The notes under the pieces were generated by a model that was not told the DNA's origin, did not search any database, and saw only the letters and a program-made list of their open reading frames with translations. From an uncultured Clostridia bacterium (GTDB lineage: Bacteria > Bacillota > Clostridia > TANB77 > CAG-508), in assembly GCA_948517135.1 (NCBI GenBank), contig CAORJJ010000016.1, positions 1 to 31,148 of the forward strand: a stretch of 31,148 nucleotides of DNA, written 5' to 3'. A program made the translations under genes and the position numbers. Positions 1 to 6,735 of this stretch are shown piece by piece (the stretch's first letter is position 1; every line of letters starts with the position of its first letter).

Positions 1-98
1 GGATACACCTGTTCCCATGCCGAACACAGAAGTTAAGCTTCTTAACGCCGAGAGTAGTTGGTGGGAAACTGCCTGCGAGGGTAGGCAGTCGCCGTGCT
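1..98 (+). rRNA. rrf: 5S ribosomal RNA, 3' part (5' end outside window)
   Basis: The first ~98 bases match the conserved interior and 3' end of bacterial 5S rRNA: the CCCATGCCGAACACAGAAGTTAAGC core, the GAGAGTAGTTGGTGGGAAACTGCCTGCGAGG arm and the closing GTAGGCAGTCGCCG end. The 5' strand of the terminal helix lies left of the window. It sits directly before two tRNA genes, as at the end of an rRNA operon. The exact 3' end is estimated to a few bases. Confidence 0.93.
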
Positions 99-102
99 AA
101 AT

Positions 103-175
103 GGAGGATTAGCTCAGCTGGGAGAGCATCTGCCTTACAAGCAGGAGGTCACAGGTTCGAGCCCTGTATCCTCCA
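103..175 (+). tRNA. tRNA-Val (anticodon TAC)
   Basis: A full cloverleaf is visible. The acceptor stem GGAGGAT/ATCCTCC pairs perfectly. The D stem is GCTC/GAGC, the anticodon stem TCTGC/GCAGG has one T-G pair, the loop CTTACAA holds anticodon TAC, and the T arm is ACAGG-TTCGAGC-CCTGT. The discriminator is A. CCA is not encoded (the next bases are TTG), so it must be added after transcription. It starts about 5 nt after the 5S gene and reads into tRNA-Asn, so it is probably co-transcribed with the rRNA operon. Confidence 0.95.
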
Positions 176-177
176 TT

Positions 178-253
178 GAGTCGTTAGCTCAGTTGGTAGA
201 GCGCTCGGCTGTTAACCGATAGGTCGTTGGTTCGAGTCCAACAAGAGGAGCCA
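178..253 (+). tRNA. tRNA-Asn (anticodon GTT) with disrupted acceptor stem
   Basis: The D arm (GCTC/GAGC), the anticodon loop CTGTTAA with GTT at 211-213, the T arm (GTTGG-TTCGAGT-CCAAC) and an encoded CCA at 251-253 are all as expected for tRNA-Asn. The acceptor stem is not: 5' GAGTCGT (178-184) faces 3' AAGAGGA (243-249), and only 3 of 7 positions pair. The 5' strand looks like a tRNA-Lys start (GACTCGTTAGCTC in many Bacillota), while the 3' strand fits tRNA-Asn. It may be a hybrid, a damaged copy or an assembly chimera; function is doubtful. Confidence 0.8.
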
Positions 254-297
254 AAAAGTGAGAAACATTTATATGTTTCTCACTTTTTTTATTTTTT
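253..297 (+). terminator. Rho-independent terminator after tRNA-Asn
   Basis: A perfect hairpin (arm 253-268, loop TTAT, arm 273-288) has its 3' arm running into a long T tract to 297. It ends the rRNA/tRNA transcript directly after the encoded CCA. Confidence 0.9.
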
Positions 298-372
298 TGA
301 TGGACTTTAAAGGGACGTGTAGAATGTGCAAAAAAACGAGATTGCGAAGGTGAAAAACTACAATTTTATATA

Positions 373-401
373 TAGCATTTTTAGAAAAAATACGATATAA
401 T
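373..401 (+). promoter_or_regulatory. Candidate sigma-A promoter of the S51-SDR operon
   Basis: A perfect -10 TATAAT lies at 396-401. The only -35 at 17-bp spacing is the poor TAGCAT (373-378), and there is no TG extension. It is the best promoter seen in the 297-450 gap, which otherwise shows no gene or structure I can support. Confidence 0.35.
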
Positions 402-450
402 ACGTAAGTAAGATAATTGTATGAAAGGAAAATAAATGGAGGTTTAAACT

Positions 451-1110
451 ATGAAACTTTTATTAACATCTGCTGGAATATCAAATAAAACTATTGAAGA
501 TGAATTGAAAAAGTTACTAGGTAAAGAATTAAATGGACTAAAAGTATTGTTTTGTACAACAGCTTCAAATTATGAAGGTGGAGATATGAGTGAATGGTTA
601 ATTGATGATTTGCAGAAACTTAAAAGTTTAGGTTTAAAAATAGATATATGCGATATTAATGGTATTAGTAAAGAAAAGTTTTTACCAAGATTTGAATGGG
701 CTGATATATTTTTCTTTGAAGGTGGAAATACACAGTGGCTTAGAAAATGTATAAAAAATTCAGGATTGGAAGCACATATACCAGAATTGTTAAAAACACG
801 AATTTGGATTGGTGCAAGTGCTGGAAGTTGTGTTTTATGTCCAACAGTTTCTAATTCTTGTCAGGATTTGTTTGATGAAAATATCGACGGATATTCTACT
901 GATGGGTTAAATCTTGTAGATTTTCAATTTATTCCTCATCTTAATAATGAGGGTTTTCCAAAGATAAGGTTTGAAAACTTAGAAAAAGCTAGTAAGAATT
1001 TACTTGAGATAGATGGAAAAAAATTATATATAATTGATGATAATGGAGCTATTTCTGTAAACGATACAACTATTAAAGTTGTAAGTGAAGGAAAATGGTA
1101 TGAAATTTAA
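451..1110 (+). CDS. Peptidase E-like (family S51) / class I glutamine amidotransferase-like protein
   Basis: A 219-aa cytoplasmic protein with no signal peptide. The fold and motifs match peptidase family S51 (aspartyl dipeptidase PepE, cyanophycinase): FFFEGGNTQWL at 87-97 and the nucleophile elbow GASAGS at 121-126, with Ser123 as predicted nucleophile. His163 in the FIPH segment is a likely catalytic partner. S51 enzymes cleave after N-terminal Asp or act on related small peptides; the actual substrate here is unknown. The start is supported by GGAGGT at 438-443, 7 nt before ATG. It is first gene of a compact four-gene operon with an unknown protein, an SDR and a flavin reductase, so a metabolic rather than protein-turnover role is possible. 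Confidence 0.85.
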   Translation: MKLLLTSAGISNKTIEDELKKLLGKELNGLKVLFCTTASNYEGGDMSEWLIDDLQKLKSLGLKIDICDINGISKEKFLPRFEWADIFFFEGGNTQWLRKCIKNSGLEAHIPELLKTRIWIGASAGSCVLCPTVSNSCQDLFDENIDGYSTDGLNLVDFQFIPHLNNEGFPKIRFENLEKASKNLLEIDGKKLYIIDDNGAISVNDTTIKVVSEGKWYEI

Positions 1111-1128
1111 AAAGAAAAGAGGTATATT

Positions 1129-1497
1129 ATGGGATCATATATAGAAACAAATGATACTTTACAGATAACTAGAGAACAAGGATTTCCAAAGGAATTAGAT
1201 TACGAAAAGCATAAATTAAATCCATATAAAGCAGAGGATTTTAAGGATATAATTTTTGAATTTAAGGATAAACCTAATATAAGAGTATATCATAGACCAC
1301 CAGTAAGAAATTTTTTAGTAGAGAATATTGATGGTAAATGGTTATATTGGGGACTAATTCATATTTTAGAAATAAATCATAATTATATAGAAAATACAAC
1401 ATCAGGTAAATATAAGATAATATATATAAATACACCTGAAGAAATGAAACATGCACATAATATTATAGATAGAAACGAAAATACAAGATATATATAG
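1129..1497 (+). CDS. Hypothetical protein, 122 aa
   Basis: I do not recognise this family. The protein is soluble and polar, with no membrane segment or signal peptide. Its middle contains a compact block (IRVYHRPPVRNFLVENIDG, about residues 51-69) followed by an aromatic stretch (WLYWGLIHIL) that looks like the conserved core. It lies 18 nt after the S51 peptidase and 13 nt before the SDR gene, so it is almost certainly co-transcribed and may act in the same pathway. There is a weak AAAGAGG Shine-Dalgarno before the ATG. No catalytic motif was identified. Confidence 0.7.
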   Translation: MGSYIETNDTLQITREQGFPKELDYEKHKLNPYKAEDFKDIIFEFKDKPNIRVYHRPPVRNFLVENIDGKWLYWGLIHILEINHNYIENTTSGKYKIIYINTPEEMKHAHNIIDRNENTRYI

Positions 1498-1510
1498 AAA
1501 GGAGTTATAT

Positions 1511-2263
1511 ATGAAAATTGTTTTAGTTACAGGTGGAGCAAGCGGAATTGGATTTGGAACAATAGAATATTTATTAGAACAAGGCGATTATGAAATCATT
1601 TCAATTTCAAAGGGAGAAAAGAATATTTCTTTAGCAAAAGAAAAACTAGGAAATAATTCTGAGAAAGTTACTTTTTTACAAGGAGATATTACTACTAAAG
1701 AAGATTGTGAGAAAATCTATAAAGAAATAGAAGATAAGTATGGAAGATTAGATGGATTAGTTAATTCTGCTGGAATTATAAAAATGGGGGGAATTGAAGA
1801 ACAAAGTATTGATGAATGGAATAATGCAATTAATATAAATTTAACAGGAATCTTTTTACTTACTAAAACATTATTACCATTACTAAAAAAGGGAATCAAC
1901 GCCTCTATTGTTAATATATCTTCAATGTCATCTGAAAAAGCTGGTGGATCAATTGCATATTGTGCAAGTAAAGCTGGACTAGACATGCTAACAAAATATA
2001 TGGCATTAGATTTGGCAAAATATAATATAAGAGTAAATAGTGTAAATCCAGCTGCTGTTTATACTAATATTTATATAGCAGGTGGTGATTATAATAAAGA
2101 AGAATATGATAAATGGTCAGAAAGCAAAAAAGCTTTATATCCATTAGGAAGAATAGGAGATGCCAAAAAAGATATTGCTCCAACAATAGAATTTTTATTG
2201 TCAGATAAATCTTTGTGGACAACAGGAGCAATATATCTTGTAGATGGAGGTAAGAGTATATAA
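1511..2263 (+). CDS. Short-chain dehydrogenase/reductase (SDR family, classical)
   Basis: A 250-aa NAD(P)-dependent oxidoreductase of normal classical-SDR length. The Rossmann cofactor motif TGGASGIGFG is at 7-16 and the NSAG motif at 85-88. The catalytic residues appear as Asn110, Ser137/138, Tyr150 and Lys154 (YCASK). The C-terminal LVDGG is also typical. The first glycine-rich loop lacks the basic residue pattern that would firmly predict NADPH. The substrate cannot be read from sequence. AAAGGAG precedes the ATG. It is third in the operon, followed by a flavin reductase-like gene, which suggests a redox pathway for a small molecule. Confidence 0.93.
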   Translation: MKIVLVTGGASGIGFGTIEYLLEQGDYEIISISKGEKNISLAKEKLGNNSEKVTFLQGDITTKEDCEKIYKEIEDKYGRLDGLVNSAGIIKMGGIEEQSIDEWNNAININLTGIFLLTKTLLPLLKKGINASIVNISSMSSEKAGGSIAYCASKAGLDMLTKYMALDLAKYNIRVNSVNPAAVYTNIYIAGGDYNKEEYDKWSESKKALYPLGRIGDAKKDIAPTIEFLLSDKSLWTTGAIYLVDGGKSI

Positions 2264-2287
2264 ATTAATAATATAAGGAGAAATTAA

Positions 2288-2866
2288 ATGGCAAAAAGAA
2301 TTTGGAAACCAGGTACATTCATTTATCCAATACCAGCAGTACTTGTAAGTTGTGGTAATATGGAAAAGTCAAATATTTTAACTGTTGCATGGACAGGTAT
2401 TATAAATACAAATCCTGCAAGAGTCTATATTTCCGTAAGACCAGAAAGATATTCTTATAATTTAATAAAAGAATCTGGTGAATTTGTTATAAATTTAACT
2501 AATGAAAAATTGACATATGCAACTGATTGGTGTGGTGTTAGAAGTGGAGCTAAATTTGATAAATTTAAGGAAATGCATTTAACAAAAGAAAAAGCTGAAT
2601 TTGTAAGTGCTCCATTAATAAAAGAAAGTCCAGTATCAGTTGAATGTAGAGTTGTTGAAGAAAAAAATTATGGTAGTCATACAATGTTTATTGGAGAAGT
2701 ACTTTCAATAGATGCAGATGAAAAGTATTTTGATGAAAAAGGAGCATTTGATATATCTAAATGTAATTTGATTGCATATGCAAATGGTGGATATTATACA
2801 TTAGGAAAAAAAGTTGGAAAATTTGGTTATTCTGTCGAGAAAAAAAGAAAGAATAAAAAGGGGTAA
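2288..2866 (+). CDS. Flavin reductase family protein (FMN-binding split barrel)
   Basis: A 192-aa protein matching the flavoredoxin/flavin reductase-like group: an N-terminal W(K)PGTFIYPIPAVLVS strand, the NILTVAWTGIINTNPARVYISV segment and the SYNLIKESGEFVINL region typical of FMN-binding split-barrel proteins. Members bind FMN and pass electrons from NAD(P)H or a partner reductase; the partner here is unknown. The last ~20 residues are Lys-rich. GGAG lies before the ATG, 24 nt after the SDR stop. It is last in the operon; no terminator hairpin follows before the ribosomal promoter at 2895. Confidence 0.85.
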   Translation: MAKRIWKPGTFIYPIPAVLVSCGNMEKSNILTVAWTGIINTNPARVYISVRPERYSYNLIKESGEFVINLTNEKLTYATDWCGVRSGAKFDKFKEMHLTKEKAEFVSAPLIKESPVSVECRVVEEKNYGSHTMFIGEVLSIDADEKYFDEKGAFDISKCNLIAYANGGYYTLGKKVGKFGYSVEKKRKNKKG

Positions 2867-2894
2867 AATATTGGTAAAAAATACAATAAAACAG

Positions 2895-2923
2895 TTGACA
2901 TATCATGGTTTTTGTGATAAATT
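2895..2923 (+). promoter_or_regulatory. Sigma-A promoter of the rpmG-secE-nusG-L11/L1 operon
   Basis: A consensus -35 TTGACA (2895-2900) is followed after 17 bp by -10 TAAATT (2918-2923), preceded by a TG extension at 2915-2916. Transcription would start near 2930, giving a leader of ~95 nt before rpmG. It is the only promoter-like pair in the 2867-3023 gap. Confidence 0.65.
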
Positions 2924-3023
2924 ATATAAGCATGTATTTAGAAAATATATGCAATCACATCGTTAAAAAGTAAAATATAAAAAATTTAAGCTTCATTTAT
3001 AAGCAAAACGGAGGTGTAAAGAA

Positions 3024-3188
3024 ATGGCAGCAAAAGGTCCAAGAGAAAATATTATTCTAGAATGTACAGAATGTAAAAGAAGAAACTATATGACATCTAA
3101 AAATAAAAGAAATAATACTGAAAGACTAGAAGTAGTTAAATATTGCAAATTCTGCAAAAAACGTACAACTCATAAAGAAACAAAATAA
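3024..3188 (+). CDS. rpmG: 50S ribosomal protein L33, zinc-binding type
   Basis: A 54-aa protein read directly from the sequence, starting MAAKGPRENI. It has the L33 order with two CxxC pairs, Cys14/Cys17 and Cys41/Cys44, so it is the zinc-binding (C+) form, and it ends in the basic KKRTTHKETK tail. The start is supported by GGAGGTG at 3010-3016. Its position immediately before secE and nusG is the classic Bacillota arrangement. Confidence 0.95.
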   Translation: MAAKGPRENIILECTECKRRNYMTSKNKRNNTERLEVVKYCKFCKKRTTHKETK

Positions 3189-3215
3189 GATAAAACCTTA
3201 TTAGGAGGAGTTAAG

Positions 3216-3656
3216 ATGGCTAAAGAAGTTAGTAAAGATAATAAAAAAGAAAAAAATGATAACAAAAAATTTTTTAAAGAATTTAAAGCAGAATTAAAGA
3301 GAGTTAGTTGGCCTACAAGAAAACAATTAGTAAATAATACAATAGCAGTTGTTTCAATTGTAGTAATAGTAGCCGTTATTGTATTTGTTCTTGATGTAAT
3401 TTTTGAGAACATGAATAAGTTCGGTGTAGAAAAACTAAAAGCCATAGTTACATCTAGCTCAAGTGAAGAAAATGATTCAGATGATCATGAACATATAGAT
3501 ACTACTAATACAGTTGAAAACACAGTTGTACCTGAAGTAACAGATAATGCAACTGGAACTGAAGAAGAATCTACTGCAAATCAAGCTCCTGCTGAAGATA
3601 CTACAAATGTAGTAAATCCTGATGCAACAGCTACTCCAGTAGAACAAAATAATTAG
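3216..3656 (+). CDS. secE: Preprotein translocase subunit SecE with long acidic C-terminal tail
   Basis: Residues ~18-64 are a standard Gram-positive SecE: the amphipathic FFKEFKAELKRVSWPTRKQL helix with the conserved VSWPTR core, then one membrane segment (about 42-64). SecE stabilises SecY in the protein export channel. Typical single-span SecE proteins are ~60-75 aa, but this one is 146 aa. Residues ~80-146 form an added low-complexity tail rich in Glu, Asp, Thr, Asn and Pro, with a HEH patch at 91-93. With the usual N-in topology the tail would lie outside the membrane. GGAGG precedes the ATG. It lies between rpmG and nusG. Confidence 0.95.
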   Translation: MAKEVSKDNKKEKNDNKKFFKEFKAELKRVSWPTRKQLVNNTIAVVSIVVIVAVIVFVLDVIFENMNKFGVEKLKAIVTSSSSEENDSDDHEHIDTTNTVENTVVPEVTDNATGTEEESTANQAPAEDTTNVVNPDATATPVEQNN

Positions 3657-3698
3657 TAACGAGAATACTAATAAAAGAAATTAGAGGGAGGCTAAAAT

Positions 3699-4232
3699 AT
3701 GTCTCAAGATGAGAATAAATTAGAGCCAAAGTGGTATGTAGTTCATACATATTCTGGTTATGAGAATAAAGTAAAAACAGATTTAGAAAAAACAATAAAA
3801 AATAGAGAATTAGAAGAATTCTTTTTCAATATAGTTGTTCCAATGGAAGAACAAGTTGAAATAAAAGATGGAAAAAGAAAAACTAATTTAAAAAAAGTTT
3901 TTCCAGGTTATGTTTTAGTAAAAATGATTGTAACAGAAGAATCTTGGTATATAGTAAGAAATACTAGAGGTGTTACAGGCTTTGTAGGTTCAGGAACAGA
4001 TCCTATTCCTCTTACAGATGCCGAAATAAGAAATATGGGATTTGATGAAGTTCCAGTAAATATCGATTACGATGTAAATGACAACGTACAAGTTGTTAAT
4101 GGACCATTAGAAGGTTTTGTTGGAACAGTTCAAGAAATAAATAAAGAAAAACAAAAAGTAAAAGTTCTAGTTTCTATGTTTGGTAGGGAAACTCCAGTAG
4201 AATTAGAATTTTCTCAAGTTCAAAAATGTTAG
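3699..4232 (+). CDS. nusG: Transcription termination/antitermination factor NusG
   Basis: A 177-aa protein of standard length. The NGN domain is clear (KWYVVHTYSGYENKV near the N-terminus, then FPGYVLVKM and VRNTRGVTGFVG). The C-terminal KOW domain reads NDNVQVVNGPLEGFVGTV. It binds RNA polymerase and modulates pausing, and can couple polymerase to ribosomes or Rho. It starts after GAGGGAGG and sits between secE and rplK in the usual order. Confidence 0.97.
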   Translation: MSQDENKLEPKWYVVHTYSGYENKVKTDLEKTIKNRELEEFFFNIVVPMEEQVEIKDGKRKTNLKKVFPGYVLVKMIVTEESWYIVRNTRGVTGFVGSGTDPIPLTDAEIRNMGFDEVPVNIDYDVNDNVQVVNGPLEGFVGTVQEINKEKQKVKVLVSMFGRETPVELEFSQVQKC

Positions 4233-4251
4233 AAGGAGGTGCTAAAGTAAA

Positions 4252-4680
4252 ATGGCAGAGAAAGAAGTAGTTAATGTAATTAAATTACAAATAGAAGCAG
4301 GTAAAGCAACACCAGCTCCACCAGTAGGTCCAGCCTTAGGTTCAAGTGGTGTTAATATCATGCAATTCGTTAAAGAATTTAATGATAGAACAGCTAACCA
4401 ACCAGGAATGATAATACCAGTTGTTATTTCTGTATACAAAGATAAATCATTCACATTTGTAACTAAAGTTCCACCAGTTGCAGTTCTTATAAAGAAAGCT
4501 CTTGGAATTAAAAGTGGTTCAGGAAAACCTAACAAAGACAAAGTTGCTAAAATAACTAAAGATCAAGTTAGAGCAATTGCTGAACAAAAAATGGAAGATT
4601 TGAATGCTGCATCTATAGAAGCTGCAATGAGCATGGTTGCTGGAACAGCTAGATCTATGGGTGTTGTAGTAGTAGATTAG
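4252..4680 (+). CDS. rplK: 50S ribosomal protein L11
   Basis: A 142-aa protein with the L11 hallmarks: the N-terminal IKLQIEAGKATPAPPVGPAL loop, GVNIMQFVKEFN and the C-terminal rRNA-binding domain ending GTARSMGVVVVD. L11 forms the base of the ribosomal stalk in the GTPase centre. The Shine-Dalgarno GGAGGT (4235-4240) is 11 nt from the ATG. It is cotranscribed with nusG upstream and rplA downstream. Confidence 0.97.
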   Translation: MAEKEVVNVIKLQIEAGKATPAPPVGPALGSSGVNIMQFVKEFNDRTANQPGMIIPVVISVYKDKSFTFVTKVPPVAVLIKKALGIKSGSGKPNKDKVAKITKDQVRAIAEQKMEDLNAASIEAAMSMVAGTARSMGVVVVD

Positions 4681-4714
4681 TTTATAAAATTTATTTTATA
4701 ATATATTAAAAATT

Positions 4715-4749
4715 TGGGAGAATAAATTAATTTTATTCGTTAGTACCAC
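4715..4749 (+). promoter_or_regulatory. Ribosomal protein L1 mRNA-binding leader (23S H76-78 mimic)
   Basis: The rplK-rplA gap holds TGGGAG (4715-4720), a hairpin GAATAAA/TTTATTC (4720-4726 with 4732-4738, loop TTAAT), then CGTTAGTACCAC (4738-4749). TGG 4715-4717 can pair with CCA 4746-4748, leaving an asymmetric internal loop. This copies the L1 site of 23S rRNA, where GUGGGAG faces AAAUACCAC. In other bacteria L1 represses its own operon through such a site. The element ends 1 nt before the GGAGG of rplA, so binding would block initiation. Confidence 0.75.
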
Positions 4750-4760
4750 AGGAGGAAAAA

Positions 4761-5444
4761 ATGAAAAAAGGTAAAAGATATCAAGAAGCTGCTAAATTAG
4801 TAGACAGCACAAAGATGTATGATTCTAAAGAAGCTTTAGAATTAATTGAAAAAATGCCAAAACCAAAATTTGATGAAACAGTTGAATTACACGTTAAATT
4901 AGGTGTTGATTCTAAACATGCTGATCAACAAGTTAGAGGTACAGTTGTATTACCAAATGGTACAGGTAAATCATTAAGAGTATTAGTTTTTGCTAAAGGC
5001 GACAAAGCTAAAGAAGCTGAAGCTGCTGGAGCAGATTTTGTAGGAGCTGAAGAATTAGTTCCAAAAATCGAAAAAGAAAACTGGTTTGAATATGATGTTA
5101 TTGTTGCTACACCAGATATGATGGGTGTAATTGGTAGATTAGGTAAAGTATTAGGACCAAAAGGTTTAATGCCAAATCCTAAATCAGGAACTGTAACTAT
5201 GGATGTTACAAAAGCTATTTCAGAAATCAAATCTGGTAAAGTTGAATATAGATTAGATAAAACAAATATTATTCACTTAGGAATTGGTAAAGTTTCATTT
5301 GGTGCTGAAAAATTAGCAGAAAACTATCAAACAATTATTGATGCAATCATAAAAGCTAAACCAGCTGCTGCTAAAGGACAATATATTAAGAGTGTTTATT
5401 TAACAACAACAATGGGTCCTAGCGTTTACATCAATCAAAAATAA
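4761..5444 (+). CDS. rplA: 50S ribosomal protein L1
   Basis: A 227-aa protein of normal bacterial L1 length. It starts MKKGKRYQEA and contains the L1 signature around residues 116-140 (MMGVIGRLGKVLGPKGLMPNPK) and a C-terminal QYIKSVYLTTTMGPSVYIN. L1 binds helix 76-78 of 23S rRNA in the E-site stalk and is a known translational repressor of the L11-L1 mRNA. GGAGG at 4751-4755 lies directly after the L1-site mimic, which fits autoregulation. Confidence 0.97.
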   Translation: MKKGKRYQEAAKLVDSTKMYDSKEALELIEKMPKPKFDETVELHVKLGVDSKHADQQVRGTVVLPNGTGKSLRVLVFAKGDKAKEAEAAGADFVGAEELVPKIEKENWFEYDVIVATPDMMGVIGRLGKVLGPKGLMPNPKSGTVTMDVTKAISEIKSGKVEYRLDKTNIIHLGIGKVSFGAEKLAENYQTIIDAIIKAKPAAAKGQYIKSVYLTTTMGPSVYINQK

Positions 5445-5469
5445 TTATGAAGTTTAAATTTTAAAAATA

Positions 5470-5580
5470 TAGATGCCTAAGACAGTAGGTTAAAAGTAAA
5501 TCCTACCGAGGTAAATTTAAGAGCGGATATAAGTCTCTTTGATTGCCTTGGAATATTAGGTGTCAAAGAGACTTAATTTT
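5470..5580 (+). promoter_or_regulatory. L10 leader RNA with transcription attenuator
   Basis: Bases 5471-5517 carry the L10 leader signature: ATGCCTAAGACAGTAGGT, a spacer, then ATCCTACCGAGGTAAATTTAAGAGCG, with GTAGG pairing to CCTAC and a kink-turn-like side. It matches the Rfam L10 leader family from memory. A 12-bp terminator hairpin follows (5531-5542 with 5563-5574, then AATTTTTG). GATGCCTAA (5472-5480) can pair with TTAGGTGTC (5556-5564, two wobbles), a possible antiterminator. In Bacillus subtilis L10(L12)4 binding to such a leader lowers readthrough into rplJ-rplL; the same is inferred here. Confidence 0.85.
5531..5580 (+). terminator. Attenuator terminator of rplJ-rplL
   Basis: AAGTCTCTTTGA (5531-5542) pairs with TCAAAGAGACTT (5563-5574). 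An inner GCCT/AGGT can extend the stem, and a short T run follows at 5577-5581. It lies inside the L10 leader, so it is a regulated rather than final terminator. Confidence 0.75.
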
Positions 5581-5625
5581 TGTTAAAAATTAAATTATAT
5601 ATAAATATACGGAGGTGAAATTAAA

Positions 5626-6129
5626 TTGGCTAGTGAAAAAATAATCAAAGCAAAAGAAGAAGAAGTAAAAAAATTAGCTGAAAAAATGAAAGATGCTAGT
5701 TTAGTTCTTTTAGTAGATTATAGAGGAATCAATGTAGCTAATGATACTGTTTTAAGAAAAAGTGTTAGAGAAATAGGTGCAGATTATTCTGTAATAAAAA
5801 ATAACATTACAAGAAGAGCCTTAAAAGAATGTGGAATCGATACATTAGATGAAGCATTAGTAGGACCAACAGCAGTTATTATAGCTCAAGAAGAATACTT
5901 ACCAACTTTAAAAGCAATATATAAATTTGCTAAAGCAAATGATTTCTATACAATCAAAGGTGGAGTATTAGAAGGAAAAGTTTCAACAGTAGAAGAATTA
6001 ACAACTCTTGCACAATTACCATCAAGAGAAGAACTTATTGCAAAATTGGCTGGTTGCTTACTTGCAAATGTTTCAAAACTTGCTGCTACACTTGATGCAG
6101 TTAGAGTTAAAAAAGAATCAGAAGAATAA
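5626..6129 (+). CDS. rplJ: 50S ribosomal protein L10
   Basis: A 167-aa L10. The N-terminal rRNA-binding domain contains LVDYRGINVAND and the RRALKECG region. The C-terminal helix that docks the L7/L12 dimers is present. The start codon is TTG at 5626, chosen because GGAGGTG (5611-5617) sits 8 nt upstream and no ATG is suitably placed. L10 with L12 forms the ribosomal stalk and binds the leader just upstream to control its own operon. Confidence 0.95.
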   Translation: MASEKIIKAKEEEVKKLAEKMKDASLVLLVDYRGINVANDTVLRKSVREIGADYSVIKNNITRRALKECGIDTLDEALVGPTAVIIAQEEYLPTLKAIYKFAKANDFYTIKGGVLEGKVSTVEELTTLAQLPSREELIAKLAGCLLANVSKLAATLDAVRVKKESEE

Positions 6130-6233
6130 TCTTTTGATAAAAATTTAAAGTAGCAAAATGTTACTAATTCACTTAAAATGATAGTAATATCTATCGAAAA
6201 TAAATAATAAAAAATATATAGGAGGATTTTAAA

Positions 6234-6602
6234 ATGAGTGAAAAAACAGATAAAATGTTAGAAGAAATCGATAGCTTAACAGTAGTTGAATTATCAGAAT
6301 TAGTTAAAGGAATTGAAGAAAAATACGGAGTAACTGCAGCAGCAGTTGCAGCACCTGCAGCAGGAGCTGGTGCAGAAGCAGCAGCTGAAAAATCAGACTT
6401 TGATGTTGTATTAACAGATGCTGGTGGAAATAAAATAGCTGTTATCAAAGTAGTTAGAGAAGTTACAGGATTAGGATTAAAAGAAGCTAAAGAATTAGTT
6501 GATGGAGCTCCTAAAACAATTAAAGAAGGTGTAGCTAAAGACGAAGCTGAAGCTATGAAAGCTAAATTCGTTGAAGCTGGTGCAACAGTTGAATTAAAAT
6601 AA
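6234..6602 (+). CDS. rplL: 50S ribosomal protein L7/L12
   Basis: A 122-aa stalk protein. It has the N-terminal dimerisation helices (LEEIDSLTVVELSELVKGIEEKYG), an Ala/Gly-rich hinge (about 34-54) and the C-terminal domain with VVREVTGLGLKEAKELVDGAP, which contacts translation factors. AGGAGG precedes the ATG. It is followed by a strong terminator instead of rpoB, which is unusual for this operon. Confidence 0.97.
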   Translation: MSEKTDKMLEEIDSLTVVELSELVKGIEEKYGVTAAAVAAPAAGAGAEAAAEKSDFDVVLTDAGGNKIAVIKVVREVTGLGLKEAKELVDGAPKTIKEGVAKDEAEAMKAKFVEAGATVELK

Positions 6603-6631
6603 TTTAATTTCACGAAATATATAATTTAAAG

Positions 6632-6663
6632 AGAACTTTACTTTTATAGTAAAGTTCTTTTTT
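6632..6663 (+). terminator. Rho-independent terminator after rplL
   Basis: AGAACTTTACT (6632-6642), loop TTTAT, AGTAAAGTTCT (6648-6658), then a T run to 6663. It closes the ribosomal protein operon. Confidence 0.92.
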
Positions 6664-6668
6664 GTGTA

Positions 6669-6697
6669 TTGATAAAAAATATATTATATGATATATT
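6669..6697 (+). promoter_or_regulatory. Sigma-A promoter for the 6736-8247 gene pair
   Basis: -35 TTGATA (6669-6674), 17-bp spacer, -10 TATATT (6692-6697) with a TG extension at 6689-6690. It lies right after the rplL terminator, so the next two genes form a separate transcription unit. Confidence 0.65.
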
Positions 6698-6735
6698 TTT
6701 TATAGTAAAAATGTACAATTAAGAGAGTAAATGTT

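Noticed and set aside
4925..5230. Long antisense open frames across ribosomal and glycosyltransferase genes
   Set aside because: They mirror codon bias of the real genes, lack Shine-Dalgarno sites and show no recognisable family.
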